A DNA stretch of 64,000 nucleotides from CBDFKY01 sp965248995. GTDB taxonomy: Bacteria; Pseudomonadota; Alphaproteobacteria; Rickettsiales; UBA998. Positions 1 to 8,208 of the stretch are shown piece by piece. Under the pieces are notes generated by a model. That model was given only the letters and a program-made list of their open reading frames with translations, did no database searches and was not told the origin of the DNA. The position numbers and the translations under genes were made by a program. The stretch covers positions 109,071 to 173,070 of the forward strand of contig CBDFKY010000002.1 in NCBI GenBank assembly GCA_965248995.1, in the 5' to 3' direction. Numbering within the stretch: the stretch's first letter is position 1; each line of letters starts with the position of its first letter.

Positions 1-233
1 ATGCCCGTTCCTGATAAAATGGTAAGCCACAATAAAAAGCCGATTGCTTCGCAAAGAAAAATTCCTGCAATCCACGGCGTCGTCAACGCCGTTTGCAACC
101 AAACCCAGCCGAACGGCACAGCCTGCATCTTCACAGCCAAGAGCTTGGTGCATGCCTGCGTAATCACCGTAAGCAGCGGAATGGCAAACCAAAGCGCGTA
201 GGCAGAGAATTGACGCTTTGTAATCCGCGTCAT
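1..233 (-). CDS. Partial small multidrug-resistance/ArnF-like membrane transporter (C-terminus outside window)
   Basis: Translating the minus strand from ATG at 233 gives 77 open codons that run off the left edge. The protein starts MTRITKRQF, and hydrophobic stretches follow (FAIPLLTVITQA, then GIFLCEAIGFLLWLTIL). This fits the first half of a four-helix SMR/DMT protein of the EmrE/ArnE/ArnF kind. The start codon overlaps the stop of the upstream acyltransferase gene as ATGA (230-233), so it is the last visible cistron of the operon. A second protein of the same size class lies five genes upstream. ArnE and ArnF act as a pair to flip undecaprenyl-linked aminoarabinose, so two SMR-like genes in one operon suggest a heterodimeric flippase or exporter. 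That role is inference; the fold class is fairly safe. Confidence 0.7.
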   Translation of the reverse strand, partial: MTRITKRQFSAYALWFAIPLLTVITQACTKLLAVKMQAVPFGWVWLQTALTTPWIAGIFLCEAIGFLLWLTILSGTG

Positions 234-1339
234 GCAGCCTCCTGAATAGAGCTGTCAGCGGATAAAAATGGTGAAGCTAAAACAAGAGCGCCCTGAATCA
301 ACTTATTACGGTGGCGAAAATACATCCGCGTCGGCGTGAGCTTGCTGCCGAGCCTTAGCTTGTTTTCATAACTTGCCTGCCCGCTCTGGTAATGCGTCAA
401 AGCATGCGCGAGGCAATACTCAATATTATGCATCCAGCTGAGAAAGTAGAGATTATGAGCCCGGCCTTCCTCCCCATCCATGCAGAAAAACTTATCCAGC
501 AGGGTCGTGCCGTTTCTCAGCATCAGATTCACTGCCAATAAGCGATCTTCCACCCAATACAGCGTGCAAAAAGCACGTTCCTTCATGCTGCTGAGCACTT
601 GTTGAAAAAAGCGCGGTGTCAGCTCCTCTAACTGCATCTGCGCCCGCGCGCGCGTTTGCTGATAAAGCGCCATTACTTGCGGCAGCACATCATCGATGTT
701 GCTGCGCTTTTCGATGCGAACGGCTGGGCGAGCTTTCAGCTTCCGGCGCATATCTTTACGGGTTTTGTAAGACAATCGGCCTAAATACGCGTCAGTGTCA
801 GCGAAATCGATAGGCAGATGCGCCACAGGCAGCCCACCGACGTTACGATAGCCCTGTGACGTAATGACGCTATTCCACAGCCCCCAATCGTGCTCGGCAA
901 TATCTTTGATGCCAATCAGCTTATACCCACACTCCAGCGCTTCCATTTCAAAGGCTGATAGCATCTGCTGCAACAGCTGAACCCTCTCTAATTCCAGCAG
1001 CGAGGGCAGGAATCCGGCTTTGCCGATTTCCGTATCCGGCGAGCCAAGGCAAGCGAGCTTGCAGGTGAGCACTCCGGGCAGCGCCGTTCGCACTAGGACA
1101 GCAATCTTTTTTGGCAACCCTTCTAGCGTTGTATCCAGCGCATAATGGGTCAGGAAAGCTGGCACAGCAGCGATAAGCTCACCGCCATGTTGCGCGATGA
1201 CATAGCGCCAGCTGAATCCGGCCATTCCCGCTTCTTCGACCGCTAGCAGATAATCGTAATCTTCCAATTCACCGGCAAAGCAGGCATTCCATGCTTCGCG
1301 GGTCACTTCATGCAGCGAGCGGAGAATGCGGATTTCCAT
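230..1339 (-). CDS. GNAT/FemAB-like acyltransferase
   Basis: This 369-residue soluble protein has no signal peptide. Its central part (about residues 180-330) has the look of the GNAT-fold FemAB/BioF2-like group: a basic stretch YKTRKDMRRKLK, then a domain ending in SGQASYENKLRLGSKLTPTRM. Proteins of this group move acyl or aminoacyl groups onto amines in peptidoglycan, lipids or secondary metabolites. The gene starts 3 bp after the alpha/beta-hydrolase stop and overlaps the next gene by ATGA, so the three are probably co-translated. Its substrate cannot be read from the sequence. In context it is the likeliest step joining an acyl chain to an amine made by the aminotransferase and ureohydrolase-like enzymes upstream. 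Confidence 0.62.
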   Translation of the reverse strand: MEIRILRSLHEVTREAWNACFAGELEDYDYLLAVEEAGMAGFSWRYVIAQHGGELIAAVPAFLTHYALDTTLEGLPKKIAVLVRTALPGVLTCKLACLGSPDTEIGKAGFLPSLLELERVQLLQQMLSAFEMEALECGYKLIGIKDIAEHDWGLWNSVITSQGYRNVGGLPVAHLPIDFADTDAYLGRLSYKTRKDMRRKLKARPAVRIEKRSNIDDVLPQVMALYQQTRARAQMQLEELTPRFFQQVLSSMKERAFCTLYWVEDRLLAVNLMLRNGTTLLDKFFCMDGEEGRAHNLYFLSWMHNIEYCLAHALTHYQSGQASYENKLRLGSKLTPTRMYFRHRNKLIQGALVLASPFLSADSSIQEAA

Positions 1340-1342
1340 CCC

Positions 1343-2149
1343 TCAAGCCTCCTGCGCTTTGAAAAAATCGCTGGTAAGCTGGCTCACCTTTCCATGCTGC
1401 CGATCGACATGAATCATGTGGTAGCTGTCATCGATCCAATGCAGCTCATGCTTGGCGCCGATACGATTAGCGATCAGCTTGGCGTTACGCGGATGGCTCA
1501 AATCATCTTCGGCGGCGTGCAGCACTAGCGTCGGCACATTCATGTGCGGCAATTCGCTTCTTACCTTTTGGCCGAGGCGGTACATTTCCAGCAGGCTTGA
1601 AATCGGAAACTGGTCGATCACACCCTCGGTTTCCGCGCTTTGCATGAATTCACGCAAGCGGTCATCCTTGATGCCGAGGCTTTCCGTTTCCGAGTAGCTT
1701 CGCTTTCGCCAAATCGGTAATTTCGCCACGATCGGCAAGCCGACCGGAGCCAGCTTGTAATACCAAGGCGTATTGCAGCCATCAAAGCGGAAGCATGGCG
1801 AATAGATGGCAGCGGCTTTAACCAGGTGCGGCAGGCGCTGCGCGGCTAGTAAGCCGAGCTTGCCGCCTACGCAAATGCCCGCCGTGTAGAGCGCATTGAC
1901 ATTTTTGCCGTAAAACTCGGCATCGGCAACCACCCCTTCAAGCCAATCCTTCCAGCCGGTGCCGATCAGCGTTTCCCGATCGACACCGTGGCCGGCGAGT
2001 AGCGGCGCGTAAATCGAATAGCCCGTCCGGTTTAAGCGCCGCGCTACCAGCTTCATTTCCGCTGGCACGCCAGTCAAGCCGTGCAACAGCAAAATGCCTT
2101 CGCCGTTCGTACCTTCCATCCTGAAACTGTATTTATCTTTTACGTTCAT
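1343..2149 (-). CDS. Alpha/beta hydrolase with a cysteine nucleophile
   Basis: This 268-residue enzyme resembles the carboxylesterase/monoacylglycerol lipase group. The oxyanion-hole motif LLLHGLTG lies near residues 20-27. The nucleophile elbow reads GICVGG near residue 92, so the usual Ser is Cys. An Asp (HAAEDDLSHP, about residue 213) and a His (DSYHMIHVD, about 245) complete the triad. Cys in this position is known from dienelactone hydrolase (GxCxG) and from polyhydroxyalkanoate synthases, where it carries an acyl thioester. An acyltransferase or thioesterase role is therefore as likely as simple ester hydrolysis. The start overlaps the desaturase stop as ATGA. The fold is clear, the substrate unknown. 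Confidence 0.75.
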   Translation of the reverse strand: MNVKDKYSFRMEGTNGEGILLLHGLTGVPAEMKLVARRLNRTGYSIYAPLLAGHGVDRETLIGTGWKDWLEGVVADAEFYGKNVNALYTAGICVGGKLGLLAAQRLPHLVKAAAIYSPCFRFDGCNTPWYYKLAPVGLPIVAKLPIWRKRSYSETESLGIKDDRLREFMQSAETEGVIDQFPISSLLEMYRLGQKVRSELPHMNVPTLVLHAAEDDLSHPRNAKLIANRIGAKHELHWIDDSYHMIHVDRQHGKVSQLTSDFFKAQEA

Positions 2150-3027
2150 GCGGCAGGCCTCCGGTTTTCCTTGGCGAGAAAACCCAGCGCATGAGAAGTG
2201 GAAATCACATGCACCCCGGCTTGCTGCTGCTCCGCCAGAATCTGCCCGCGAAACGCTTTCAGCTTCGTCCAGTGCGTTCGCGGCTTATAATGATGCTCGG
2301 CGTGGTAGCCGTTGCCGAACCACAGCCAGTTATAGAGGCGGTTATAAGTGGAAACGCCCCAAGCGATCGGCATGTCCGGGTTGCCGTTTAAATGCTCATA
2401 ATAACCATTGAGCGAGGACAGGCAGTTGCCGAGATAATAGAAGGGTACGAAGAACAATGCCGCGCGCCAGTCATAAACGAAGGCCAGCGTGACAAAGCCT
2501 AAGAACGACCACAGCTCGACTTTACCGAAATTGGCGTCAAACGGGCGATGCTTGGCGATGGCTGTATGCACTTCGCTCATGTCATCGCGGAAGAAGCTCA
2601 AAAACGTATAGCTCCACACGCTTTCCGGCTTGCCATCCTTACCGTGGCGGTAGATGGAGAGGCAATCGACCGTATCGCCTTGCGCGTCCCGCCGGTCGGA
2701 GTTGCCGGCATGGTGGCGCATGTGAATCCACTGATAATAGGTCTGCGAGAAGCCGATCGTCACCGATTCCAGCCAGCTAAACGCATAATTCAGGGCGCGT
2801 TTGCGGAAATAGGGCGTGTCAATGAAGTTGTGCGAAATGCCGTTGATGTTCCACGATAGCGATACGGCATAGAGGCAGCCCAGCAATGCCGATAGCCAAA
2901 GCGGGCGGTCGGCAAAGCCGACAATCAGCCAGATGTTAAAGGCCAGATGCGCGAAGGCTGCCAGCACCGGCCCAATGTCCCAGCGGCTGTAAGCAAATAG
3001 GCGCGAGGTGGTTTTCTCTTTTCTCAT
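2146..3027 (-). CDS. Membrane fatty-acid desaturase/hydroxylase family protein
   Basis: This 293-residue integral membrane di-iron enzyme begins MRKEKTTSRLF. Hydrophobic segments flank two clear histidine boxes, HMRHH (about residues 102-106) and HAEHH (about 241-245). The first box is reduced to GISHNF, so it is not a textbook HxxxH. Family members use O2 and electrons to desaturate or hydroxylate acyl chains. The ATG at 3027 overlaps the SMR gene stop (ATGA) and fits the family length; a longer upstream reading to 3204 would run through that gene. In this operon it probably tailors an acyl chain before the acyltransferase step, which is inference. Confidence 0.82.
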   Translation of the reverse strand: MRKEKTTSRLFAYSRWDIGPVLAAFAHLAFNIWLIVGFADRPLWLSALLGCLYAVSLSWNINGISHNFIDTPYFRKRALNYAFSWLESVTIGFSQTYYQWIHMRHHAGNSDRRDAQGDTVDCLSIYRHGKDGKPESVWSYTFLSFFRDDMSEVHTAIAKHRPFDANFGKVELWSFLGFVTLAFVYDWRAALFFVPFYYLGNCLSSLNGYYEHLNGNPDMPIAWGVSTYNRLYNWLWFGNGYHAEHHYKPRTHWTKLKAFRGQILAEQQQAGVHVISTSHALGFLAKENRRPAA

Positions 3028-3374
3028 AAGCCCGTAGCTCCTACACATGCGACGCCGGCGGTGATCAGCAGCGCGCCGATGCCGTGGCGAACATTCACCC
3101 GTTCCTTGAAAATCAATGCGCCTGCCGCGACGATGGTGACATAAACCAGCGCCATCAGCGGAAAGGCGATGGAGAGCGGCACCTGCTCCAGCACCAGCGT
3201 CCATGCCAGCAGCTCAACGCTCCAAAATACGATGCCGAGCCAGGCTGATGGCCGGGCCAGTGCCGTGCCAAGCGAGCGGTTATGCGCGGCCAGCTTGAAA
3301 CACACCTCGCGGGCTGTTTCCGTGATGATGCAAAAAGCGATAAGCGCCAGCATAGGGAGGGTCAGCAAATTCAT
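3024..3374 (-). CDS. SMR/DMT-type small membrane transporter (ArnE-like)
   Basis: This 116-residue protein has four predicted membrane helices. It has the SMR/EamA pattern: MLALIAFCIITETAREVCFKLA at the N-terminus, with a charged residue in helix 1, and VPLSIAFPLMALVYVTIVAAGALIFKE in the second half. Length and layout match EmrE, ArnE and ArnF. It overlaps its neighbours on both sides by ATGA, so expression is coupled. Together with the partial gene at the left edge it could form a two-subunit flippase or exporter for the operon product. A drug-efflux role is possible from the family alone but less likely in a biosynthetic operon. Confidence 0.75.
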   Translation of the reverse strand: MNLLTLPMLALIAFCIITETAREVCFKLAAHNRSLGTALARPSAWLGIVFWSVELLAWTLVLEQVPLSIAFPLMALVYVTIVAAGALIFKERVNVRHGIGALLITAGVACVGATGL

Positions 3375-4315
3375 GCGAATGCCTCCGTGAATACCTGCAG
3401 CAACGCAAGATTGGCGACGCTATTGGTATCGTAGCCGTTAGCAGGCAGTTTCCTTCCTGGCTGATCTATCAGGATTTCCGCGCGTTTTTTGAACTTCGTC
3501 CATGCGTGGCCGGTATAATGCGGCACGGAGTAATCGCCATTTACGTCGGCACCGATGACTGTGTGATGCTCGCCAATTTCCTTTATCAAATTGAGCAGAT
3601 ACGGAAGGCGCATTTTGCCTTGATCCCAATTCGTCAGCGCGTCTTTGAGCGCTAGCACGTCTTTATCCACTGTCACATAGACGGCCTTCGTTTCGATGCG
3701 GGACAGCAGATGCGCCGCGAAATTCTGCTCGCCAATGGTGCGGATAGTTTTCCAGCGTATGTTACCATCCACCTGCACATAGCTGGCACCCTCGCCATAA
3801 TCGGTTTTGACGCGGCTGGGCGGATAGTCGTAAGGGTAGAGCTCAAGCTGGCGGCGGGCGAGCAGTTGAAGATTCGCGCCCTTCCATTCCGGCCTGCGCA
3901 GATCGTGGCTGCAGACGCCCACGGTGATGACTTTACGCACCTGCGGCATTTCCAGCGCCCGGTTGACCCAGGAACCGCAATGCGTGCCGCCCTCGAATTT
4001 TACCCAATCGGGGTGATTGTCGAAATGAATCACCGTGACCGGCTCATGGCAGTTCTCCAGCGCCATCGGCAACAGCAGCGAGGTAATATGGTGAAAATCG
4101 CCACTACCCATGAATGTCAGGCGCGGCTCGCTGCCGATGAGCTTATCGTTCAGTTCAGCCTGCAGCGCTTCAAGCGCTTTTCTCGTTCCCCATAGACGCA
4201 CATCGCCGCCCAGTTTTTTGACATCGATATGCTGTGCGCCCCGGCTATCGGCAATGCGTAGAAAACCGGCTTGAGAATCCAGCGCATCGTCGAGGTGGAG
4301 AAGGGATATTTGCAT
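3371..4315 (-). CDS. Divergent arginase/agmatinase-fold ureohydrolase family protein
   Basis: About 314 residues. Three motifs line up with the manganese-binding motifs of ureohydrolases: GSGDFHH (about 70-76, where GGDHS is usual), HFDNHPDW (about 96-103, where DAHxD is usual) and TVDKDVL (about 213-219, where SxDxDxxDP is usual). Metal ligands appear largely kept while surrounding residues differ, so the fold is likely but arginase or agmatinase activity should not be assumed. The ATG at 4315 has AAGGA six bases upstream; a GTG three bases earlier is an alternative. Its place beside a class III aminotransferase suggests work on a guanidino, amidino or amide compound. Confidence 0.7.
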   Translation of the reverse strand: MQISLLHLDDALDSQAGFLRIADSRGAQHIDVKKLGGDVRLWGTRKALEALQAELNDKLIGSEPRLTFMGSGDFHHITSLLLPMALENCHEPVTVIHFDNHPDWVKFEGGTHCGSWVNRALEMPQVRKVITVGVCSHDLRRPEWKGANLQLLARRQLELYPYDYPPSRVKTDYGEGASYVQVDGNIRWKTIRTIGEQNFAAHLLSRIETKAVYVTVDKDVLALKDALTNWDQGKMRLPYLLNLIKEIGEHHTVIGADVNGDYSVPHYTGHAWTKFKKRAEILIDQPGRKLPANGYDTNSVANLALLQVFTEAFA

Positions 4316-4334
4316 CACACATCCTTACGCCCCA

Positions 4335-5750
4335 TTACCGCTTCACCGCGCGGGTGAGCAGCTGGTCGAGCAGGTTCAGGCCTAAATCGATTTCCGCACT
4401 TGTGATCATCAGGCTCGGCGCGAAGGTGATGACGTTTTTGTGATAGCCGCCGATATCCAGTATCAAGCCGTGGCGCTTGCCATTCACGGTCAAATTCCCG
4501 CGCAGGCCTTCTTCGGCGATCCAGTCCATCGTCGCTTTATCCGGCGTATAACCGTCGTCCTGGCAGATTTCAGCGCGCAAGGCTAAGCCAAGGCCATCCA
4601 CATCACCGATGATCTTATGGCGTTTTTGTAGGTCTTTTAGGCCTTCAAGGAAATACGCGCCTTTCTCCATAACCATGCTTTCAAAGTCGATTTCTTCAAA
4701 CATTTTCATGGTTTCCAGGGCCGTGGCGGTTCCCATCGGATTGCTGGCGAAGGTGGAATGCGTGCTGCCAGGCGGGAAGATCGTCGGGTTAATCATTTCC
4801 TCTTTCGCCCACATGCCGGAGAGCGGGTTCAGGCCGTTGGTAATCGCCTTGCCGAACACGATCACATCGGGCGTCACGCCGAAATGCTCGATGCTCCATA
4901 GCTTGCCGGTACGGTAAAAGCCCATCTGGATTTCGTCCGACACCATCAAGACGCCGTGATCGTCCAGCACCTTTTTCAAGTCCTTAAAGAAATTCATCGG
5001 CGGGATGACATAGCCGCCGGTGCCTTGAATCGGCTCGACATAAAAGGCGGCATATTCGCATTTACCCACCTTCGGATCCCACACGCCGTTATATTCGCTC
5101 TCGAACAGGCGAGCGAATTTCGCCACGCATTGTTCGCCGTATTCTTCCTTGCTCATGCCCTTCGGCCCGCGGAAGTGATACGGGAACTCAACAAACTGCG
5201 CGCGGTCGGAAAAATGCCCGTAGCGGCGGCGGTAACGGTAGCTGGAGGTGATGGCGGACGCGCCGAGCGTGCGGCCATGATAGCCGCCCTCAAAAGCAAA
5301 CATCAGGCTTTTACCGCCGGTAAAGTTGCGCACCAGTTTCAGCGAATCCTCAACGGCCTGTGCTCCGCCGACGTTGAAATGGATGCGGCCTTTGACGCCG
5401 AATTTTTCCTGATTGTAGCGGGCGAGTTTCGTTGCCAGCTCGATCTTTTCGCGGTGCAGGTATTGCGAGGCCACTTGCGGCAGGCGGTCGAGCTGGCGCT
5501 TGGCCGCTTCGTTATGGCGCGGGTTGCGGTAGCCGAAATTCACCGCCGAGTACCACATCTGCAAATCCAGATACGGCACGCCCTGCATGTCGTACATATA
5601 GCTGCCGTCGCAATGCTCGAAAATCTTGGCAGGCTCTAAGTAATGCACCGTGTCGCCGAAGGAGCAGTATTCGCGTTCCTGGGCGAGCAGTTCTTCCTCG
5701 TAAGCATCGGTTGATAAAGATTCATCGGATTTCATGGCGGTGTTTAGCAT
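4335..5750 (-). CDS. PLP-dependent class III (omega) aminotransferase
   Basis: 471 residues, typical for class III transaminases such as ornithine, diaminobutyrate or GABA aminotransferases. GGAQAVEDSLKLVRNFTG binds the PLP phosphate, EGGYHGRT follows, VLMVSDEIQMGFYRTG carries the Asp that contacts the pyridine nitrogen, and the Schiff-base lysine is in FGKAITNG near residue 301. It starts at 5750 with GAGGA six bases upstream. It probably moves an amino group onto or off an omega position of a diamine, amino acid or aldehyde. It lies 17 bp after the HAD phosphatase gene and 19 bp before the ureohydrolase-like gene, in one transcription unit. The exact substrate is unknown. Confidence 0.85.
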   Translation of the reverse strand: MLNTAMKSDESLSTDAYEEELLAQEREYCSFGDTVHYLEPAKIFEHCDGSYMYDMQGVPYLDLQMWYSAVNFGYRNPRHNEAAKRQLDRLPQVASQYLHREKIELATKLARYNQEKFGVKGRIHFNVGGAQAVEDSLKLVRNFTGGKSLMFAFEGGYHGRTLGASAITSSYRYRRRYGHFSDRAQFVEFPYHFRGPKGMSKEEYGEQCVAKFARLFESEYNGVWDPKVGKCEYAAFYVEPIQGTGGYVIPPMNFFKDLKKVLDDHGVLMVSDEIQMGFYRTGKLWSIEHFGVTPDVIVFGKAITNGLNPLSGMWAKEEMINPTIFPPGSTHSTFASNPMGTATALETMKMFEEIDFESMVMEKGAYFLEGLKDLQKRHKIIGDVDGLGLALRAEICQDDGYTPDKATMDWIAEEGLRGNLTVNGKRHGLILDIGGYHKNVITFAPSLMITSAEIDLGLNLLDQLLTRAVKR

Positions 5751-5767
5751 AGGTTCCTCGTTGAAAT

Positions 5768-6478
5768 TTAAGCGAAAGCGCGCATGTCAGAGCGCGACTT
5801 GGGCTGGTTCTGGACAGTGGTAAGGCGGTGTAGAATGGCCGCGACATCCGTGAAATTCGTGAATGGCAGGTGCGGCAGTTTCAGTTTTTGGCAATGCGCC
5901 AGCAGGCTGGCCTTGGCTGCGACCAGATCGACTTTTTCCGAGACGCAGAAATCCGAGCGGCCATCGCCTACGAACAGTACCTGGCCGTCTTTTTGCGCAC
6001 TGCGCACTTCTTCGATAATGACGCGTTTGCACACGCCGGCGCCATTGATGCAGCGCGGGCCGGGCGAATGCAGCGCATAGCTCCGCTCGCCGGTGATCGA
6101 TAGCCGGTTGGCGGTGATAGGAATGTGCCCCAAGCCGTTCGCGTTCAAAATGCGCTGGATAACGTAATCGATGCCATCGCTGGCAATTTCCAGCGGCACG
6201 GAAAGCTCGACGCACAGCCGCACAAATGCTCTGAAACTTGGATCGATTTTCACGCCGTCCAGCCACGCGTTGAGCTCATCCAATCCCACATCCAGCAACG
6301 CCACCTGGCTTTGCATGCACTCGGCCGAGCCGATTTCGCCCGCCACCCAGCGATCTTCAATCGCATGCCAGGCAGGGTCGGCAAACTTTTCCTGTAGCGC
6401 ATCGGTGGTATCGGTCAGGGAAATCGTGCCATCGAAATCGCACACGACACTCCATTCATCATTATGCGGTTTCATCAT
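5768..6478 (-). CDS. HAD-IB phosphatase, MtnX/phosphoserine-phosphatase-like
   Basis: 236 residues with all core HAD motifs: the nucleophile motif DFDGT (Asp14 and Asp16 from the chosen start), ASDG as motif II, and GDGRSDF as the metal-binding motif. The overall pattern, including the cap region DTTDALQEKFADPAW, resembles MtnX-like phosphatases. No other methionine-salvage gene is present, so MtnX function itself is doubtful. The start at 6478 forms ATGATGA with the lipoprotein stop and has GGGAG eight bases upstream; a reading from 6499 lacks this support. It may dephosphorylate a phosphorylated amino-alcohol or amino-sugar intermediate of the operon's pathway, which is inference. Confidence 0.8.
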   Translation of the reverse strand: MMKPHNDEWSVVCDFDGTISLTDTTDALQEKFADPAWHAIEDRWVAGEIGSAECMQSQVALLDVGLDELNAWLDGVKIDPSFRAFVRLCVELSVPLEIASDGIDYVIQRILNANGLGHIPITANRLSITGERSYALHSPGPRCINGAGVCKRVIIEEVRSAQKDGQVLFVGDGRSDFCVSEKVDLVAAKASLLAHCQKLKLPHLPFTNFTDVAAILHRLTTVQNQPKSRSDMRAFA

Positions 6479-6969
6479 TGCGGCGCTCCCTTGCGGCACT
6501 GCTCATAGCGCTGCGCGAAATCGGTAGGCTCTAGGATGGTCGAAATGCGAATGGTATCGTTGCCGGTCTGGATATTGTTCCACTCGACATAGGCCTTCGC
6601 GCCGGTTTTCAGATCGTCGATGATGGCCTCGGAATCCTTGCCGGAAAACTGCTGCTCATAGGTTTCGTAATAATGCCCGGCGACATTCAGCCGAATAAAG
6701 TTGCCCGGCTCCAGCTTGCGGCTGCTTTCCACCACGCCGGTAAGCGTGTTGCCGTGCTTGGCATGATGCTTCGTCAGCACCACGTCGATGCCCTGATAGC
6801 CGGAACTGACAACGCAGGTGTCGTTGGCAGCTTTTTCCTGCACCGTCCATTTATCCACGACAAACGGATTATGCAGCTCGGAGGTCGTCGTGCCGTCGCT
6901 ATCTTTCTGAAAGCTGCACCCGGCAGTCAGGCCAATGAGTAAAATGCTTAAAGGTATTGATTTTTTCAT
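6475..6969 (-). CDS. Predicted lipoprotein, first gene of the amino-lipid-like operon
   Basis: 164 residues beginning MKKSIPLSILLIGLTAGC, a signal peptide with a clear lipobox (LTAGC), so it should be lipidated and anchored to a membrane. The mature part has no motif I recognise; two Cys residues after the lipobox could pair. ATG at 6969 has AGGAG five bases upstream; the longer TTG reading from 6987 is less likely. The stop overlaps the phosphatase start. Being first in an operon of lipid- and amine-modifying enzymes, it could be a periplasmic binding or quality factor for the product, but function is unknown. Confidence 0.7.
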   Translation of the reverse strand: MKKSIPLSILLIGLTAGCSFQKDSDGTTTSELHNPFVVDKWTVQEKAANDTCVVSSGYQGIDVVLTKHHAKHGNTLTGVVESSRKLEPGNFIRLNVAGHYYETYEQQFSGKDSEAIIDDLKTGAKAYVEWNNIQTGNDTIRISTILEPTDFAQRYEQCRKGAPQ

Positions 6970-7033
6970 AAGACTCCTATTAGCCAATGCCTGAATAGGC
7001 AGTTGCGCTTACAAGAGGAAATATCAGGGCTAA

Positions 7034-7050
7034 CTGAATGAAAACTGAAT
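7034..7050 (-). promoter_or_regulatory. Direct repeat CTGAAT/CTGAAT, 11-bp period, upstream of the operon
   Basis: CTGAAT occurs at 7034-7039 and 7045-7050, exactly one helical turn apart, about 65 bp upstream of the lipoprotein start. Read in the transcription direction it is ATTCAG-N5-ATTCAG. The same arrangement with matching flanks occurs 38 bp upstream of nadE (12067-12083). Direct repeats at 11-bp spacing are typical of OmpR/PhoB-type response-regulator sites. Which regulator binds is unknown. Confidence 0.5.
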
Positions 7051-7082
7051 GGCGGAAAGCGCCGCTACGTGCGGCTCAAAGG

Positions 7083-8174
7083 TTAATGCGAAGCTAGATC
7101 GTGCCACTCTGATGCAAGTTGATACTTGCGGCTTTTACGCGCCGGGTCGGTCACTTCCAAAAATCCTTCTTCCACCCATTTGCCGCACAGCGCCGTGGCG
7201 GTGCGCGGCTGCAGTGCAAACAGGCGTTCCACATCGCGGGCGGTGATGGTGTCTTGCAGCGCGAACAGCTCCAGCGCGCGCCGTTTTCTGGCATCGAGCT
7301 TGCGCAGGCGGTACGACTGGTCTTTCATGCCTCCGCCCGCCGCCTCCGCCGCGCGGCTGCGCACACGCTCGAAGCTCTCGGCCATGCCTTCGCAGAAATA
7401 CTCTACCCAGCCGGTGATATCCGCCTCGGCGCGGCCGAGGTAATAGTTATGCGATGGGCCGACGGTCAGCGCCTGATAATAGGCGCCAAGGTTGCGCGCA
7501 TAATATTCCTCCAGCGAATAAAGGCCTTTCAGATCGTAGCCGCCTAAATGCAGCACCAGCGTGGTGAGCAGGCGCGCGGTGCGGCCATTGCCATCGTAAT
7601 AGGGGTGGATGGTGGCAAACTGGTAATGGCCGATAGCTGCTCGCAGCGGACATGGCAGGCACTCCGCTTCGGCGGTTTTCAGCCACTGCGCCAGATCCTT
7701 CATCAGCACCGGCACGTCCTTGGCTTCCGGCGGCATATAGACAATGCCGCGCGAGACGCTATCCTTAATCACGTTCTGGCCGTCGCGGTAGGGTGTCGGC
7801 TTTACCCTGGCCTTGCCGCCGCTCATCACCAGCGCATGCAGCTGTTGGATTTGCTTTTCCGTCACCACGCCGCGCATCCCCGCCAGATGCTCCACCTCGG
7901 CCAGCGCCGCATAATAGCCCAGCACTTCCTTTTCATCGCGCTCGCGGCCGGGGAAATGGCCGGAGCCTTCAATGACCTGGCCGACTTGCTCCTGCGTCAG
8001 CCGGTTGCCCTCGATCATGGTGGAATAATGCGTTGAATGCAGCCGTGCCGTTTCGCGCAGCGTGGCGATCATCACCGGCGTTATCGGCAAGTCGCTCATG
8101 GCCTGGCGGATGGCCTCGATGCGCATCAGCGTGGCGGCGAGCTTTGGCGTGATCGTGTAAACTGGCTGTAACAT
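7083..8174 (-). CDS. fic: Fic-domain protein (AMP transferase) with N-terminal inhibitory motif
   Basis: 363 residues from ATG at 8174. The Fic core motif HPYYDGNGRTAR lies at about residues 190-201 with all catalytic positions (His, acidic residue, GNGR). An inhibitory helix motif STMIEGN (S/TxxxE[G/N]) at about residues 50-56 places it among the class II, intramolecularly inhibited Fic enzymes. The C-terminal part (after residue 290) looks like a winged helix (ARDVERLFALQPRTATALCGKWVEEGFL). Such proteins transfer AMP or another nucleotide to target-protein hydroxyls; some act as toxins or self-regulators. It is transcribed alone. A start at 8267 would add 31 residues unlike the family and would take the TGCCGATAA repeats into the coding region, so 8174 is preferred. 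Confidence 0.88.
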   Translation of the reverse strand: MLQPVYTITPKLAATLMRIEAIRQAMSDLPITPVMIATLRETARLHSTHYSTMIEGNRLTQEQVGQVIEGSGHFPGRERDEKEVLGYYAALAEVEHLAGMRGVVTEKQIQQLHALVMSGGKARVKPTPYRDGQNVIKDSVSRGIVYMPPEAKDVPVLMKDLAQWLKTAEAECLPCPLRAAIGHYQFATIHPYYDGNGRTARLLTTLVLHLGGYDLKGLYSLEEYYARNLGAYYQALTVGPSHNYYLGRAEADITGWVEYFCEGMAESFERVRSRAAEAAGGGMKDQSYRLRKLDARKRRALELFALQDTITARDVERLFALQPRTATALCGKWVEEGFLEVTDPARKSRKYQLASEWHDLASH

Positions 8175-8208
8175 CGCGGTTAAATGGTGGTTATTTGCGC
8201 TGTTATTA

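Noticed and set aside
3028..3204. Desaturase N-terminal extension to 3204
   Set aside because: It runs out of frame through the SMR transporter gene; the ATGA junction and the family length support 3027.
5768..6478. MtnX of methionine salvage
   Set aside because: The fold fits, but no other salvage gene is present and the context is an unrelated pathway, so only a family-level name is given.
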